Shown here piece by piece: positions 17,868 through 28,346 of a DNA stretch of 64,000 bases (positions are counted from its first letter, which is position 1; each line of letters begins with the position of its first letter). A model generated the notes under the pieces. That model saw nothing but the letters and a program-made list of their open reading frames with translations. It had not been told where the DNA came from and made no database searches. The position numbers and the translations under genes are program-made. The DNA is taken from NCBI GenBank assembly GCA_012521615.1, contig JAAYMA010000048.1, positions 1-64,000 on the forward strand, written 5' to 3'. The stretch is from Clostridiaceae bacterium. GTDB taxonomy: Bacteria; Bacillota; Clostridia; DSM-8532.

Positions 17868-18629
17868 ATGCCAGTAAAAAGAATAATTCCTTGTCTTGAT
17901 ATTAAAAATGGCAGGGTGGTCAAAGGAGTACAATTTGAAAACCTGACAGATGCCGGTGATCCTGTGGCATGTGCTGTTGCATATAACACTGCGGGTGCCG
18001 ATGAACTTGTATTGCTCGATATAAGCGCGACAAAAGAAGCAAGAAGTATCATGCTTGAAATGGTATCGCAGGTGGCAGGACAAATTTCCATCCCTGTCAC
18101 AGTAGGTGGCGGGATCAGGACACTTGAGGATTTCCGGAAAAGTTTCTTGGCAGGGGCAGATAAAGTGTCGGTCAATTCTGCGGCTTTTAAAAGACCCGGG
18201 CTTATATCTGAAGCTGCCTCTAATTTTGGATCTGACCGTATAGTTGTGGCAATTGATGCTAAAAGGCGTACAGATGGAAAGGGATGGGACGTATATTTAA
18301 GCGGCGGAACTGTAAATACTGGTATGGATGCAGTAACATGGGCAAAAAAAGCCGAAGAATTAGGTGCAGGTGAAATCCTTCTTACCAGTATGGATTGTGA
18401 TGGCACTAAATCAGGATATGATATTGAACTTACCCGTGCAGTTTCAGACGCGGTCAATATACCTGTAATTGCGTCAGGAGGAGCAGGTAAACCTGAACAT
18501 TTTAAGAGTGCCATACTGGAAGGTGGGGCAGATGCTGTCCTGGCTGCTTCACTTTTTCATTTCGGGGAAATAAAAATAATAGATTTAAAGAAATATTTAA
18601 GGTCCGAAGGTATAGAAGTAGCATTTTAA
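17868..18629 (+). CDS. hisF: Imidazole glycerol phosphate synthase cyclase subunit HisF
   Basis: HisF is the cyclase half of IGP synthase and combines PRFAR with ammonia to give IGP and AICAR. The 253-residue TIM barrel shows [20 protein letters not shown] with the catalytic Asp, [37 protein letters not shown] with the second catalytic Asp, and [12 protein letters not shown]. It normally needs the glutaminase HisH, which is not in this operon or window; hisI/hisE are also absent. They may be elsewhere on the chromosome. CAGGAGGTTTAT precedes the ATG. Confidence 0.97.
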   Translation: MPVKRIIPCLDIKNGRVVKGVQFENLTDAGDPVACAVAYNTAGADELVLLDISATKEARSIMLEMVSQVAGQISIPVTVGGGIRTLEDFRKSFLAGADKVSVNSAAFKRPGLISEAASNFGSDRIVVAIDAKRRTDGKGWDVYLSGGTVNTGMDAVTWAKKAEELGAGEILLTSMDCDGTKSGYDIELTRAVSDAVNIPVIASGGAGKPEHFKSAILEGGADAVLAASLFHFGEIKIIDLKKYLRSEGIEVAF

Positions 18630-18781
18630 GCGGTCTTTCAAAGAAAATGCGGCAAATGATAAGCAGTGATTATGAAATATGAGCCATGTATAATATGGAT
18701 ATTATGAGATTATGCTATGCAACAGAAATTAAGATACCGATTACCATTAACTTGAAAAGGGATAATGTACAAGTGCGATGA

Positions 18782-18810
18782 TTGACAAAAAAATAACAAT
18801 GTGATACAGT
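18782..18810 (+). promoter_or_regulatory. rex promoter overlapped by a Rex-like site
   Basis: TTGACA, a 17-base spacer and TACAGT form a good sigma-A promoter about 100 bases before rex. The -35 box is also the left part of TTGACAAAAAAATAACAA, which matches the Rex consensus TTGTTAA-N4-TTAACAA at 11 of 14 positions. Binding there would block the promoter, which suggests autoregulation. Confidence 0.5.
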
Positions 18811-18907
18811 TATTATAGACGAACAGGTTCTGTAATGTAAAACAAAATATGTTTTACAGCATTGATTTAGCAAATACTAATAAATATTAACATAAGGAAG
18901 GGTAAAC

Positions 18908-19570
18908 ATGAGTGAAGGAAAGAAAATTTCTGTTGCTGTCATCAGAAGGCTTCCAAGATATTTTCGTTATCTTTCGGATCTCCTTAAACTCGATATAAAA
19001 CGGCTTTCTTCAAGAGAATTAAGTCAGCGGATGGGTATTACTGCTTCTCAAATCCGTCAGGATCTTAATTGTTTTGGAGGATTCGGTCAACAAGGTTATG
19101 GATACAATGTGGAGAATTTATTTGAAGAGGTAGGAAAAATATTAGGCACAGACCAAGGCTTTAAATGCATCATTATAGGTGCCGGTAACATGGGTAATGC
19201 CTTAGCGAATTACGAGAACTTCAAAAGACGTGGCTTCGAAATGATCGGGATTTTTGATGTCGATCCCAAAAAAGTCGGAACTTATATAAATAACATTAAG
19301 GTACGACATATGGACGAACTGGATGATTTTGTAAAGGAAAACCATGTTGATATTGCTATACTTACTGTACCGAACAAATATATTATTAATACTGCAAAGC
19401 GTGTGACTGCACTGGGCATAAAAGGAATATGGAATTTCTCGCCCACCGATTTAATGCTGGGCGACGATGTGGTTGTAGAAAATGTCCATCTGTCAGACAG
19501 TTTAATGGTATTAGGGTATAATTTGAAAGAGAAGAGAAAACAAATGGAAGAAAAAAAGGGAGCTGATTAA
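18908..19570 (+). CDS. rex: Redox-sensing transcriptional repressor Rex
   Basis: Rex senses the NADH/NAD ratio and represses fermentation and other redox genes until NADH rises. The 220-residue protein has an N-terminal winged helix (about 1-80: AVIRRLPRYFRYLSDL, LSQRMGITASQIRQDL, FGGFGQQGYGY). A Rossmann domain follows (IIIGAGNMGNALANYENF, GIFDVDPKKVG) with the C-terminal swapped helix. Length and motifs are typical. AAGGAAGGGTAAAC precedes the ATG. It is transcribed from its own promoter after the his operon and ends in a hairpin. Confidence 0.97.
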   Translation: MSEGKKISVAVIRRLPRYFRYLSDLLKLDIKRLSSRELSQRMGITASQIRQDLNCFGGFGQQGYGYNVENLFEEVGKILGTDQGFKCIIIGAGNMGNALANYENFKRRGFEMIGIFDVDPKKVGTYINNIKVRHMDELDDFVKENHVDIAILTVPNKYIINTAKRVTALGIKGIWNFSPTDLMLGDDVVVENVHLSDSLMVLGYNLKEKRKQMEEKKGAD

Positions 19571-19582
19571 AAAGCTCCCTTT
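19555..19582 (+). terminator. Terminator-like hairpin over the rex stop codon
   Basis: AAAGGGAGCT and AGCTCCCTTT form a ten-pair stem that spans the rex stop codon. The T-tract is short, so termination strength is uncertain. Confidence 0.65.
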
Positions 19583-19705
19583 AGCATATGCGGATGGTGT
19601 GATTGCTCTGCACTTTTTGTAATAAACAATTCTGAAAGCATTCACAATAATCTGCATTGACATCAGAAAAAGCTGAACACCATGGCAACAAAATTTTTAA
19701 CATAT

Positions 19706-20581
19706 CTAAACCAGTATATCCCTGGACAACATGCTATATTTCTTTGGTGATATTCCGAACTCCTTGCTGAATGCACGAATGAAATTTGAGTAATCATTAA
19801 ATCCACATTCATGACAGACCTGAGAAATATTTAAACCTTCCTTCAACAAACCTTTGGCAGTTATAAGCCTTTTTTTATGTATGTAGTTATAAGGTGTATA
19901 GCCGGTATGTTTTTTGAACAATCTCAAAAGATGATATTTGCTTATGTAGAATTTTGAAGCCAGGTTTTCAAGTGAAAGGTCTTCACTTAAATTATCATTG
20001 ATATAGGAAATTATGTCGCTTATTTTTGAGTCGTATATCAGGTCTTCTGTAATATCATTCATATCCCGGGCTATATATTCTTTATTGAGAAATACAAGTA
20101 ATTCAATGAGGTAAAGTTCCATCAGGATATCACTTCCGAAGGTTGTACCTGTACATGCCCTGCTTAGTTTTGAAAGGATTTCTTTCAGTACACTTCTCAT
20201 TTCCGCACGGGGTCTTAGAAGGTTATGCCGGTTTTCCAGGGTTGATTCAAAACATGTTAAAAGATTACTGTCTTTGGTGCTATATTTTGTCAAAAGTTCA
20301 GGGTTAACCCACAATACGTATCTTTCGTATGTGGAACCCCCTTCTATAATAGGTTTGTGTATCTCTTTATCATTAATTAGAAGGATATCTCCCGGTTTTA
20401 TAATATAGGATTTTCCTTCGACTATATAACTTAATCCTCCCGATACGAAGAAGAATATTTCATAAAAATCATGATGATGATATTCCAGTGTAAGGTTGGA
20501 GTCATCCCTGTAATGAAAAAATTCGAAGGTAGAGTTGATCATATGTAATCTGCGTGTATGATTTTGTTTTTCAGGTTTCAT
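19706..20581 (-). CDS. AraC-family regulator of the uronate cluster
   Basis: An AraC/XylS-type activator of about 291 residues. The N-terminal cupin-like sensor (about 10-110) includes EYHHHDFYEIFFFVSGG and KPGDILLINDKEIHKP. The C-terminal double helix-turn-helix (about 195-290) includes DLSLENLASKFYISKYHLLR and ISQVCHECGFNDYSNFIRAF. The ATG preceded by GAGGTGAAG was chosen over a longer upstream start without a ribosome binding site. It is divergent from the reductase-LarA-like-uxaC-kinase genes, the classic arrangement for a local regulator, so the inducer is probably a uronic acid or its breakdown product. Confidence 0.85.
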   Translation of the reverse strand: MKPEKQNHTRRLHMINSTFEFFHYRDDSNLTLEYHHHDFYEIFFFVSGGLSYIVEGKSYIIKPGDILLINDKEIHKPIIEGGSTYERYVLWVNPELLTKYSTKDSNLLTCFESTLENRHNLLRPRAEMRSVLKEILSKLSRACTGTTFGSDILMELYLIELLVFLNKEYIARDMNDITEDLIYDSKISDIISYINDNLSEDLSLENLASKFYISKYHLLRLFKKHTGYTPYNYIHKKRLITAKGLLKEGLNISQVCHECGFNDYSNFIRAFSKEFGISPKKYSMLSRDILV

Positions 20582-20632
20582 TTTCTTCACCTCATTTATA
20601 TTATAAAGCAATTTTTGCAATAAAAAAAGCAA

Positions 20633-20814
20633 TCATAGCAAAGAAATTTGCAAATATAAACTGTATACTACAAGTATCAAGTGTATTTTATATTCGCATA
20701 AAGGTATACCCATGCCAATTGAGCATGGTTTTGCAAAATATATTTCAACTATTTGTACATTTTAGTTCAAACAAGTAAACAATGAAACTGGATTATAGTA
20801 TGGAGGGCAGCACT
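20633..20814. promoter_or_regulatory. Divergent control region of the uronate cluster
   Basis: The region between the AraC gene and the reductase gene holds two related sequences, TTTGCAAATATA and TTTTGCAAAATATAT, about 83 bases apart in the same direction, as AraC-type sites often are. An inverted repeat CCATGC/GCATGG lies at 20710-20728. No promoter boxes are clear. Assignment as operators is inference. Confidence 0.35.
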
Positions 20815-21663
20815 ATGAAATTACCTATTGAAATTGATTTGAAAGGAAAAGTCGCCGTAGTGACCGGTGGCGGTGGTGTTTTATGCAGTGAGTTTGTAAA
20901 GGCACTTGCCAAATGCGGCGCTAAAGTTGCGGCTATCAGCCGAAGACAGGAAAGTGTGGACAAAGTAGCAGAGGAAGTAAATAATGCCGGTGGCACAGCA
21001 ATAGGTATATCTGCAAATGTGCTTGATATGGACAGTTTGAAAAAAGCAAGAGAAGTAATTTTGGAAAAATTAGGCCCATGCGATATTCTGATTAATGGTG
21101 CAGGTGGCAATCATCCGAAAGGAACGACTACCAAGGATTATTTCGAAAAAGGTGATCTTGAAGGAAAAGAGGAAATTGTTACTTTTTTCGATCTTGATCC
21201 TGAAGGAATAGAATTTGTGTTTAACCTCAACTTTTTAGGAACACTTATGACTACCCAGGTCTTTGCAAAAGATATGATTGAAAGAGGCGGAATTATTATC
21301 AATATTTCTTCAATGAATGCATATACACCTCTTACAAGAATCCCTGCATACAGCGGAGCCAAAGCTGCCATTACTAATTTTACACAGTGGCTGGCTGTGC
21401 ATTTTTCTAAAGTTGGTATACGTGTAAATGCTATAGCACCCGGATTCTTTTTGACGCAACAAAACAAATCACTTTTGACCAAACCCGATGGTTCATACAG
21501 TGAAAGAGCTCAGAAAATTCTTAATATGACTCCTATGGATCGTTTTGGCAAGCCGGAGGAGCTGCTTGGTACCTTACTCTATCTTTGTTCCGATGCAAGT
21601 AAATTTGTTACAGGAGTGACCATACCTGTGGACGGCGGTTTTTCAGCCTACTCCGGAGTTTAA
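20815..21663 (+). CDS. uxuB: SDR-family D-mannonate oxidoreductase (fructuronate reductase)
   Basis: A 282-residue short-chain dehydrogenase predicted to reduce D-fructuronate to D-mannonate with NAD(P)H. The cofactor motif VVTGGGGVLCSEF varies the usual TGxxxGIG. NGAGGNHP, the catalytic serine in NISSMNA, YSGAK (Tyr and Lys) and VDGGFSAYSG complete the fold. The insert around FFDLDPEGIEFVFNLNFLGT is typical of the SDR-type UxuB seen in Bacillus, which replaces the unrelated enterobacterial UxuB. TGGAGGGCAGCACT precedes the ATG. Position before uxaC supports the assignment; exact substrate is inferred. Confidence 0.85.
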   Translation: MKLPIEIDLKGKVAVVTGGGGVLCSEFVKALAKCGAKVAAISRRQESVDKVAEEVNNAGGTAIGISANVLDMDSLKKAREVILEKLGPCDILINGAGGNHPKGTTTKDYFEKGDLEGKEEIVTFFDLDPEGIEFVFNLNFLGTLMTTQVFAKDMIERGGIIINISSMNAYTPLTRIPAYSGAKAAITNFTQWLAVHFSKVGIRVNAIAPGFFLTQQNKSLLTKPDGSYSERAQKILNMTPMDRFGKPEELLGTLLYLCSDASKFVTGVTIPVDGGFSAYSGV

Positions 21664-21710
21664 TTCCATCACGGTTTTCTGAAATAATTAAATCCTTGGA
21701 GGGAATAATT

Positions 21711-22991
21711 TTGAATATTTCTTTAAAATCATTTACCGGAAGTTCTATTAGTGATGATACACTTTTGGATGCACTGAAGAAGTCAGTGGATGGATTGAAT
21801 TTGTCCAGAGTGCTAATTCTTCCGCCTGACATTACGAGGCTGCATTCCTATGCAGGAAAAATTACTGCCATGTACTACAATATGTTGAAAGATTTTTGCC
21901 AGGTAGATATAATGCCAGCTCTGGGTACCCATGATGCTATGACTGAGCAGGAATGCCTGGAGTTTTTTGGGCCTGATGTGCCTTATGAATCGATAATACC
22001 CCATAACTGGAGAAAAGATGTCAAGAAAATTGGTCAGGTTCCTGCAGAATACGTAAAAGAGGTTTCCGAAGGGCTTATAGATTATCCGATAGATGTAGAA
22101 GTAAACAAAAGGCTTCTGGATGATTCTTATGATCTCATTATATCAGTAGGGCAGGTAGTACCGCATGAAGTTGTGGGCATGGCCAATTACAACAAAAACA
22201 TATTTGTTGGCTGTGGCGGACATAGTATGATAAACCGTACCCACTTTTTAGGTGCTGTTTATGGAATGGAAAGAATGATGGGAAAAGATTTTACCCCTGT
22301 CCGCAAAGTTTTGGATTATGCCGAGGAAAAATTCCTGAAAGAAATTCCTTTAATTTACGTGCTTACTGTTACAACTGTTGAAAACGAAGAAGTAAATCTT
22401 AAAGGACTTTTCATAGGCCGAGACAGAAAGCTGTTTGAAGAGGCTGTGGAATTGAGTCAGCAGAAAAATCTCATATTCCTTGACAAGCCCATTAAAAAGG
22501 CTGTTGTATATTTGGACGAAAGAGAATTCAAAAGCACCTGGCTTGGCAATAAAGCTGTTTACAGAACACGTATGGCTATTGCAGACAATGGTGAACTGTT
22601 GATACTTGCTCCCGGAGTACGGAAATTTGGGGAAGATGAAGAAATAGACAAACTTATCAGAAAGTATGGCTACAAAGGCAGGCTCAAAATACTGGAGGAT
22701 TATAAAGCCAATGATGATCTTAAAGAAAATCTCTCTGCAGCAGCTCATCTTATCCATGGTTCATCAGACGGCAGATTTTCAATCACCTATGCCGTTGAAA
22801 AATTAAGCCGTGAAGAAGTGGAAGGGGTAGGTTTCAATTATATGCCATACTCTGAAGCAATTAAAAAATATAATCCAAAGGAACTGAAGGACGGTTTCAA
22901 CATACTCGATGACGGGGAGGAAATTTTCTTCATCAGTAATCCGGCAATAGGTCTTTGGGCTGATAAGACAAAATTTGAAAGGGAGGCGTAA
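21711..22991 (+). CDS. LarA-like nickel-dependent racemase/epimerase
   Basis: A 426-residue member of the LarA superfamily (DUF2088), enzymes that use a nickel-pincer nucleotide cofactor to racemise or epimerise alpha-hydroxy acids by hydride transfer. Visible motifs are LPPDITRLHS, MPALGTHDAMTEQE (catalytic histidine region), VVPHEVVGMANYNKNIFVG with PHE and the lysine that binds the cofactor, and GHSMINRTHFLG. The SGGRK stretch of lactate racemase is replaced by ANYNKN, so it is not ordinary LarA. TTG is the start because TTGGAGGG lies seven bases before it. In this uronate operon, interconversion of D-mannonate and D-gluconate is an attractive role, since D-gluconate 2-epimerases are known in the superfamily; this is inference. 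Cofactor genes larB/C/E are not in the window. Confidence 0.82.
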   Translation: MNISLKSFTGSSISDDTLLDALKKSVDGLNLSRVLILPPDITRLHSYAGKITAMYYNMLKDFCQVDIMPALGTHDAMTEQECLEFFGPDVPYESIIPHNWRKDVKKIGQVPAEYVKEVSEGLIDYPIDVEVNKRLLDDSYDLIISVGQVVPHEVVGMANYNKNIFVGCGGHSMINRTHFLGAVYGMERMMGKDFTPVRKVLDYAEEKFLKEIPLIYVLTVTTVENEEVNLKGLFIGRDRKLFEEAVELSQQKNLIFLDKPIKKAVVYLDEREFKSTWLGNKAVYRTRMAIADNGELLILAPGVRKFGEDEEIDKLIRKYGYKGRLKILEDYKANDDLKENLSAAAHLIHGSSDGRFSITYAVEKLSREEVEGVGFNYMPYSEAIKKYNPKELKDGFNILDDGEEIFFISNPAIGLWADKTKFEREA

Positions 22992-22994
22992 AAG

Positions 22995-24398
22995 GTGGCA
23001 AGTTTTATTAACGAGGATTTTATGTTAAACAATAAAACAGCTTCGTTTCTATATCATAATTATGCGAGTAAAGCTCCCATCTTTGACTATCACTGCCATT
23101 TAGACCCCAAGGAAATATATGACGACAGAAAGTTTAATGACATCACCGAATTATGGCTGGGTGGGGATCACTACAAATGGCGTCTTATGCGGGCTAATGG
23201 TGTTGATGAAGAATATATAACAGGCAACGCTGACAATTATGAAAAATTTCTTAAATGGGCACAGACCTTATCAAAGTGTATGGGAAATCCTTTATATCAC
23301 TGGTCTCATCTTGAGCTTAAGCGTTATTTCGGAATAGATGAATTATTGACAGCCGATACCGCACCTGAAATTTGGGAAAAATGCAATGCAATGCTTAAGG
23401 AAAATGATTACTCAGCCCGTTCATTTATTCTGAAAAGCAATGTAAAAGGCTTATGCACAACCGATGATCCCTGCGATGATCTGGTATACCATAAGAAATT
23501 GAAAGAGGACAGTTCATTCAATGTTCAGGTTTTACCTACTTTCCGTCCTGACAGGGCGCTTAATATTGAAAAGGCGGATTTTGCAGATTATATCAGAAAG
23601 CTGTCAGAGGCAGCCAGTGTCGATATAAACAGTTTTGAAACCTTGGTTGAAGCGTTGGAAATCAGGGCCCGGTATTTCAAGGAAGTGGGCTGCAAGCTTT
23701 CAGATCAGGCATTCAGTAATCCTGATTTTTCAAAGGGAACGCTTGCCCAGGCCAGAACAGCACTTGACAAAGCATTAAAGGGAGATACACCGGATGAAGA
23801 AGAAATAAACGCATACAAGACCCAGCTTATGCTTGCTCTTGGCCGGATTTATCACAGGCTTGGATTTGCAATGCAGCTTCATCTTGGTGTAATACGGAAT
23901 ATCAACAGCAGAATGGCTCAAAAGTTAGGACCGGATACAGGCTTTGACTCAATAGGTGACAGTGTTTCGGCAAATTCGCTGGCGGCACTTTTGGACGGGC
24001 TGGAGAAGACCGGTGAGCTTCCCAGGACTATTGTTTACTGCTTGAATGACAATGCTAACGATAAAATTATGGCTGTTATAGGCAGTTTCCAGACCGGAGG
24101 CATTAAAGGCAAAATGCAGCTTGGCTCGGCCTGGTGGTTCAATGACCATTTGGATGGTATGGAAAAGCAACTAAGATCTGTGGCGAATGTAGGTATACTT
24201 TCCAATTTTGTCGGTATGCTGACTGATTCCAGAAGTTTCCTGTCCTATACCCGTCATGAATATTTCAGAAGAATATTGTGCAACCTGATAGGACACTGGG
24301 CAGAAAATGGTTTGGTGCCTAAGGATAACGCGATTTTGGGCAATATGATTGAAGATATTTGTTTTAACAATATAGTTAACTATCTTGAAATAAATTAA
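22995..24398 (+). CDS. uxaC: Uronate isomerase
   Basis: Converts D-glucuronate to D-fructuronate and D-galacturonate to D-tagaturonate. The 467-residue amidohydrolase-fold protein shows the metal motif FDYHCHLDPKEIY, FNDITELWLGGDHYKWRLM, LCTTDDPCDDL, VLPTFRPDRALNIEK, QLHLGVIRNIN and the C-terminal GMLTDSRSFLSYTRHEYFRR. Length and motifs match the family closely. It starts with GTG three bases after the preceding stop, with GGGAGGCG ahead, so it is in the same operon. Confidence 0.97.
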   Translation: MASFINEDFMLNNKTASFLYHNYASKAPIFDYHCHLDPKEIYDDRKFNDITELWLGGDHYKWRLMRANGVDEEYITGNADNYEKFLKWAQTLSKCMGNPLYHWSHLELKRYFGIDELLTADTAPEIWEKCNAMLKENDYSARSFILKSNVKGLCTTDDPCDDLVYHKKLKEDSSFNVQVLPTFRPDRALNIEKADFADYIRKLSEAASVDINSFETLVEALEIRARYFKEVGCKLSDQAFSNPDFSKGTLAQARTALDKALKGDTPDEEEINAYKTQLMLALGRIYHRLGFAMQLHLGVIRNINSRMAQKLGPDTGFDSIGDSVSANSLAALLDGLEKTGELPRTIVYCLNDNANDKIMAVIGSFQTGGIKGKMQLGSAWWFNDHLDGMEKQLRSVANVGILSNFVGMLTDSRSFLSYTRHEYFRRILCNLIGHWAENGLVPKDNAILGNMIEDICFNNIVNYLEIN

Positions 24399-24411
24399 GG
24401 GGGGCATTTCA

Positions 24412-25491
24412 ATGAGTTTAGAACTGAGAAAGGATTGTAAATGGGCATTGGTCATTCCTACAAGTATGGGAGTGAGAATAACACCTGCCAATGGACAGCC
24501 GGTACATTCCAGTGATACCTTTTTCATGCATGTAACAAGTGCAGAATCAAATGTGGGAAGTATATCTTCATACCTTGGTCTTCCCGTTAAAATTCTTACA
24601 AACTTTGTAAAGGGAAGTCCAATCTCTCAAATGATTAAAAGTAATCTTTTAAGCAGGAATATGGCCTTTGAGGGTAAAGAAGTTGAACAGGGCGGTCCTT
24701 GGGGTTACCGTCATCAATTCAATATTGCTGACAGCGGTTACGGGCTAAGAGGTCCGAGAGTCCACAATGACCGTGCTGGTGAGGTAGGGCGACTTCTGAA
24801 TGTCAAAGATTTCGATCTTGACAGAATTTTTGGTGAAGAAGGTGCTCAGATAGTTCACATGTCGGGGCTTATAGCTGCTTTATCTCCTGAAACCGGCGAA
24901 TTTTGCCTGGAATTGGCGCGTATCGCCAAAAAATATGGTACCAGAATTTCATTTGATTTGAACTACAGGGCAAGTTTCTGGAAAGACCGTGAGAAAGAAC
25001 TTCGCGAAATATTTACAGAAATAGCAAGCGTGGCTGATATTCTTATAGGCAATGAAGAAGACTTCCAGTTGTGTTTAGGTATAGAAGGACCTGAAGCAGG
25101 TGGAAAAGACATAACTGCTAAAATTGAGAACTTTAAGGCCATGATAGCCAGAGTCAAGAAAACTTTCCCGAATGCTACTGTTTTTGCAAATACACTCCGT
25201 GAAGTATTAAATGCTAATGTACATTTATGGGGAGCAATTATGCTTGTAGGTGACAATTGGCATGTGGTAGAACCCCGCGAAATTCGTGTCCTTGACCGTA
25301 TTGGCGGCGGAGACGGATTTGTCGGTGGTACACTGTATGCAATTCTGAAAGGCTGGGAGCCTGAGAAATGGATTCAGTTTGGATGGGCAAGCGGAGCTTT
25401 GGCTACAACATTCTTAACTGACTATGCCCAGCCCCAGGATGAAGAGCAAATCTGGAGCATATGGCATGGCAATGCAAGGGTAAAACGTTAA
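24412..25491 (+). CDS. kdgK: PfkB-family sugar kinase, probably 2-keto-3-deoxygluconate kinase
   Basis: A ribokinase-fold kinase of 359 residues. It shows ISFDLNYRASFW, ILIGNEEDFQLCLG and the catalytic/anion-hole motif DRIGGGDGFVGGTLYAIL, in which the usual GAGD is GGGD. The N-terminal region is longer than average. The context after uxaC indicates phosphorylation of 2-keto-3-deoxygluconate to KDPG, the last common step of uronate catabolism before the aldolase. A mannonate dehydratase (uxuA) and KDPG aldolase are not in the window. GGGGGGCATTTCA precedes the ATG. It ends the operon. Confidence 0.8.
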   Translation: MSLELRKDCKWALVIPTSMGVRITPANGQPVHSSDTFFMHVTSAESNVGSISSYLGLPVKILTNFVKGSPISQMIKSNLLSRNMAFEGKEVEQGGPWGYRHQFNIADSGYGLRGPRVHNDRAGEVGRLLNVKDFDLDRIFGEEGAQIVHMSGLIAALSPETGEFCLELARIAKKYGTRISFDLNYRASFWKDREKELREIFTEIASVADILIGNEEDFQLCLGIEGPEAGGKDITAKIENFKAMIARVKKTFPNATVFANTLREVLNANVHLWGAIMLVGDNWHVVEPREIRVLDRIGGGDGFVGGTLYAILKGWEPEKWIQFGWASGALATTFLTDYAQPQDEEQIWSIWHGNARVKR

Positions 25492-25528
25492 TTTTTCCTA
25501 TACATGTAATGGGGGGAGTATATAAACT

Positions 25529-25562
25529 AAGAGCCGGGTGTCCTGGGGACATTCCGGCTCTT
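25529..25562 (+). terminator. Strong hairpin after the uronate operon
   Basis: AAGAGCCGG and CCGGCTCTT enclose a second short stem GTCC/GGGAC. No clear T-tract follows, so it may protect the 3' end rather than terminate. The remaining bases to 25783 are AT-rich and I see no gene in them. Confidence 0.55.
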
Positions 25563-25783
25563 GGCTTTATACGTACGACTGCAGATATGGAAGGTGTATC
25601 TATTGAGGCAGGGAAAATATCCTGTGTACCTCCTTAACATAGCAGGTGTTCACATTGAGATCTGACTTAGTTTATAAAATTGAAAAATCATGGTAATAGT
25701 AATAAAAAATATTCTCTTTTGCATCAAAAATTTATTATATACTATTAATATATAATCATGAATTTGAATCGGGAGATGATTTT

Positions 25784-26284
25784 TTGATCAAAGTGGGAAT
25801 AGGGCAGGACAGCCACCGTTTTGTGGAGGGTGAATGCAGTAAAAAACTCGTGCTCGGTGGTGTTGTCATAGAAAATTGCCCGGGGCTGGAAGGAAACAGT
25901 GATGCAGATGTGGTGCTGCATGCAATCACCAATGCAATCTCGGGTATAAGCTGTGTAAATATATTGGGCAGCGTAGCCGATGAAATGTGTTTGAGGCAGG
26001 GAATTACAGACAGCAGCGCCTATTTAAAGGCAGCTCTTGACACATTAAAGGGTTATAAAATTATTCATGTTTCAATTTCAATAGAGGCCTTGAAGCCCAA
26101 GCTGGCGACACATATAGAAAAAATCAGGGAAAGTATATCCGGGCTTCTGGAAATTGATAAAAACAACGTTGGTATTACAGCAACTACGGGTGAAGGTTTG
26201 ACAGAATTCGGACTGGGAAAGGGCATTTTCTGCACTGCCATTGTCACGGCTCAATATATAAATTGTGATAAAAGTGACTATTAG
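25784..26284 (+). CDS. Divergent IspF-like (MECDP synthase-like) protein
   Basis: A 166-residue protein related to 2-C-methyl-D-erythritol 2,4-cyclodiphosphate synthase of the MEP isoprenoid pathway. It has GIGQDSHRF with metal ligands D9 and H11, DADVVLHAITNAI with H46, and TATTGEGLTEFGLGKGI near the C-terminus. However, the central family motif around GDIGxHFPD is replaced by NILGSVADEMCLRQGITDSS, so substrate binding must differ. It starts with TTG after GGGAGATG. Either it is a divergent paralogue with a different substrate or it is losing function; a canonical ispF would be expected elsewhere. It sits before metG, about 90 bases away. Confidence 0.75.
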   Translation: MIKVGIGQDSHRFVEGECSKKLVLGGVVIENCPGLEGNSDADVVLHAITNAISGISCVNILGSVADEMCLRQGITDSSAYLKAALDTLKGYKIIHVSISIEALKPKLATHIEKIRESISGLLEIDKNNVGITATTGEGLTEFGLGKGIFCTAIVTAQYINCDKSDY

Positions 26285-26375
26285 GTAGAATTCATGGTAT
26301 AATTTCTATTAATAATGACGTGGAAATTTTAAATAGATATTCAAAAAGATGCTGATTTATTGGAGGGAAACATAG

Positions 26376-28331
<1,956 letters not shown>

Positions 28332-28346
28332 GAAAGGAAGGATGTT

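Noticed and set aside
17568-18083. Long minus-strand frame over the hisA-hisF interval
   Set aside because: Its translation is cysteine/serine-rich with no family resemblance, and it overlaps the well-supported hisF gene.
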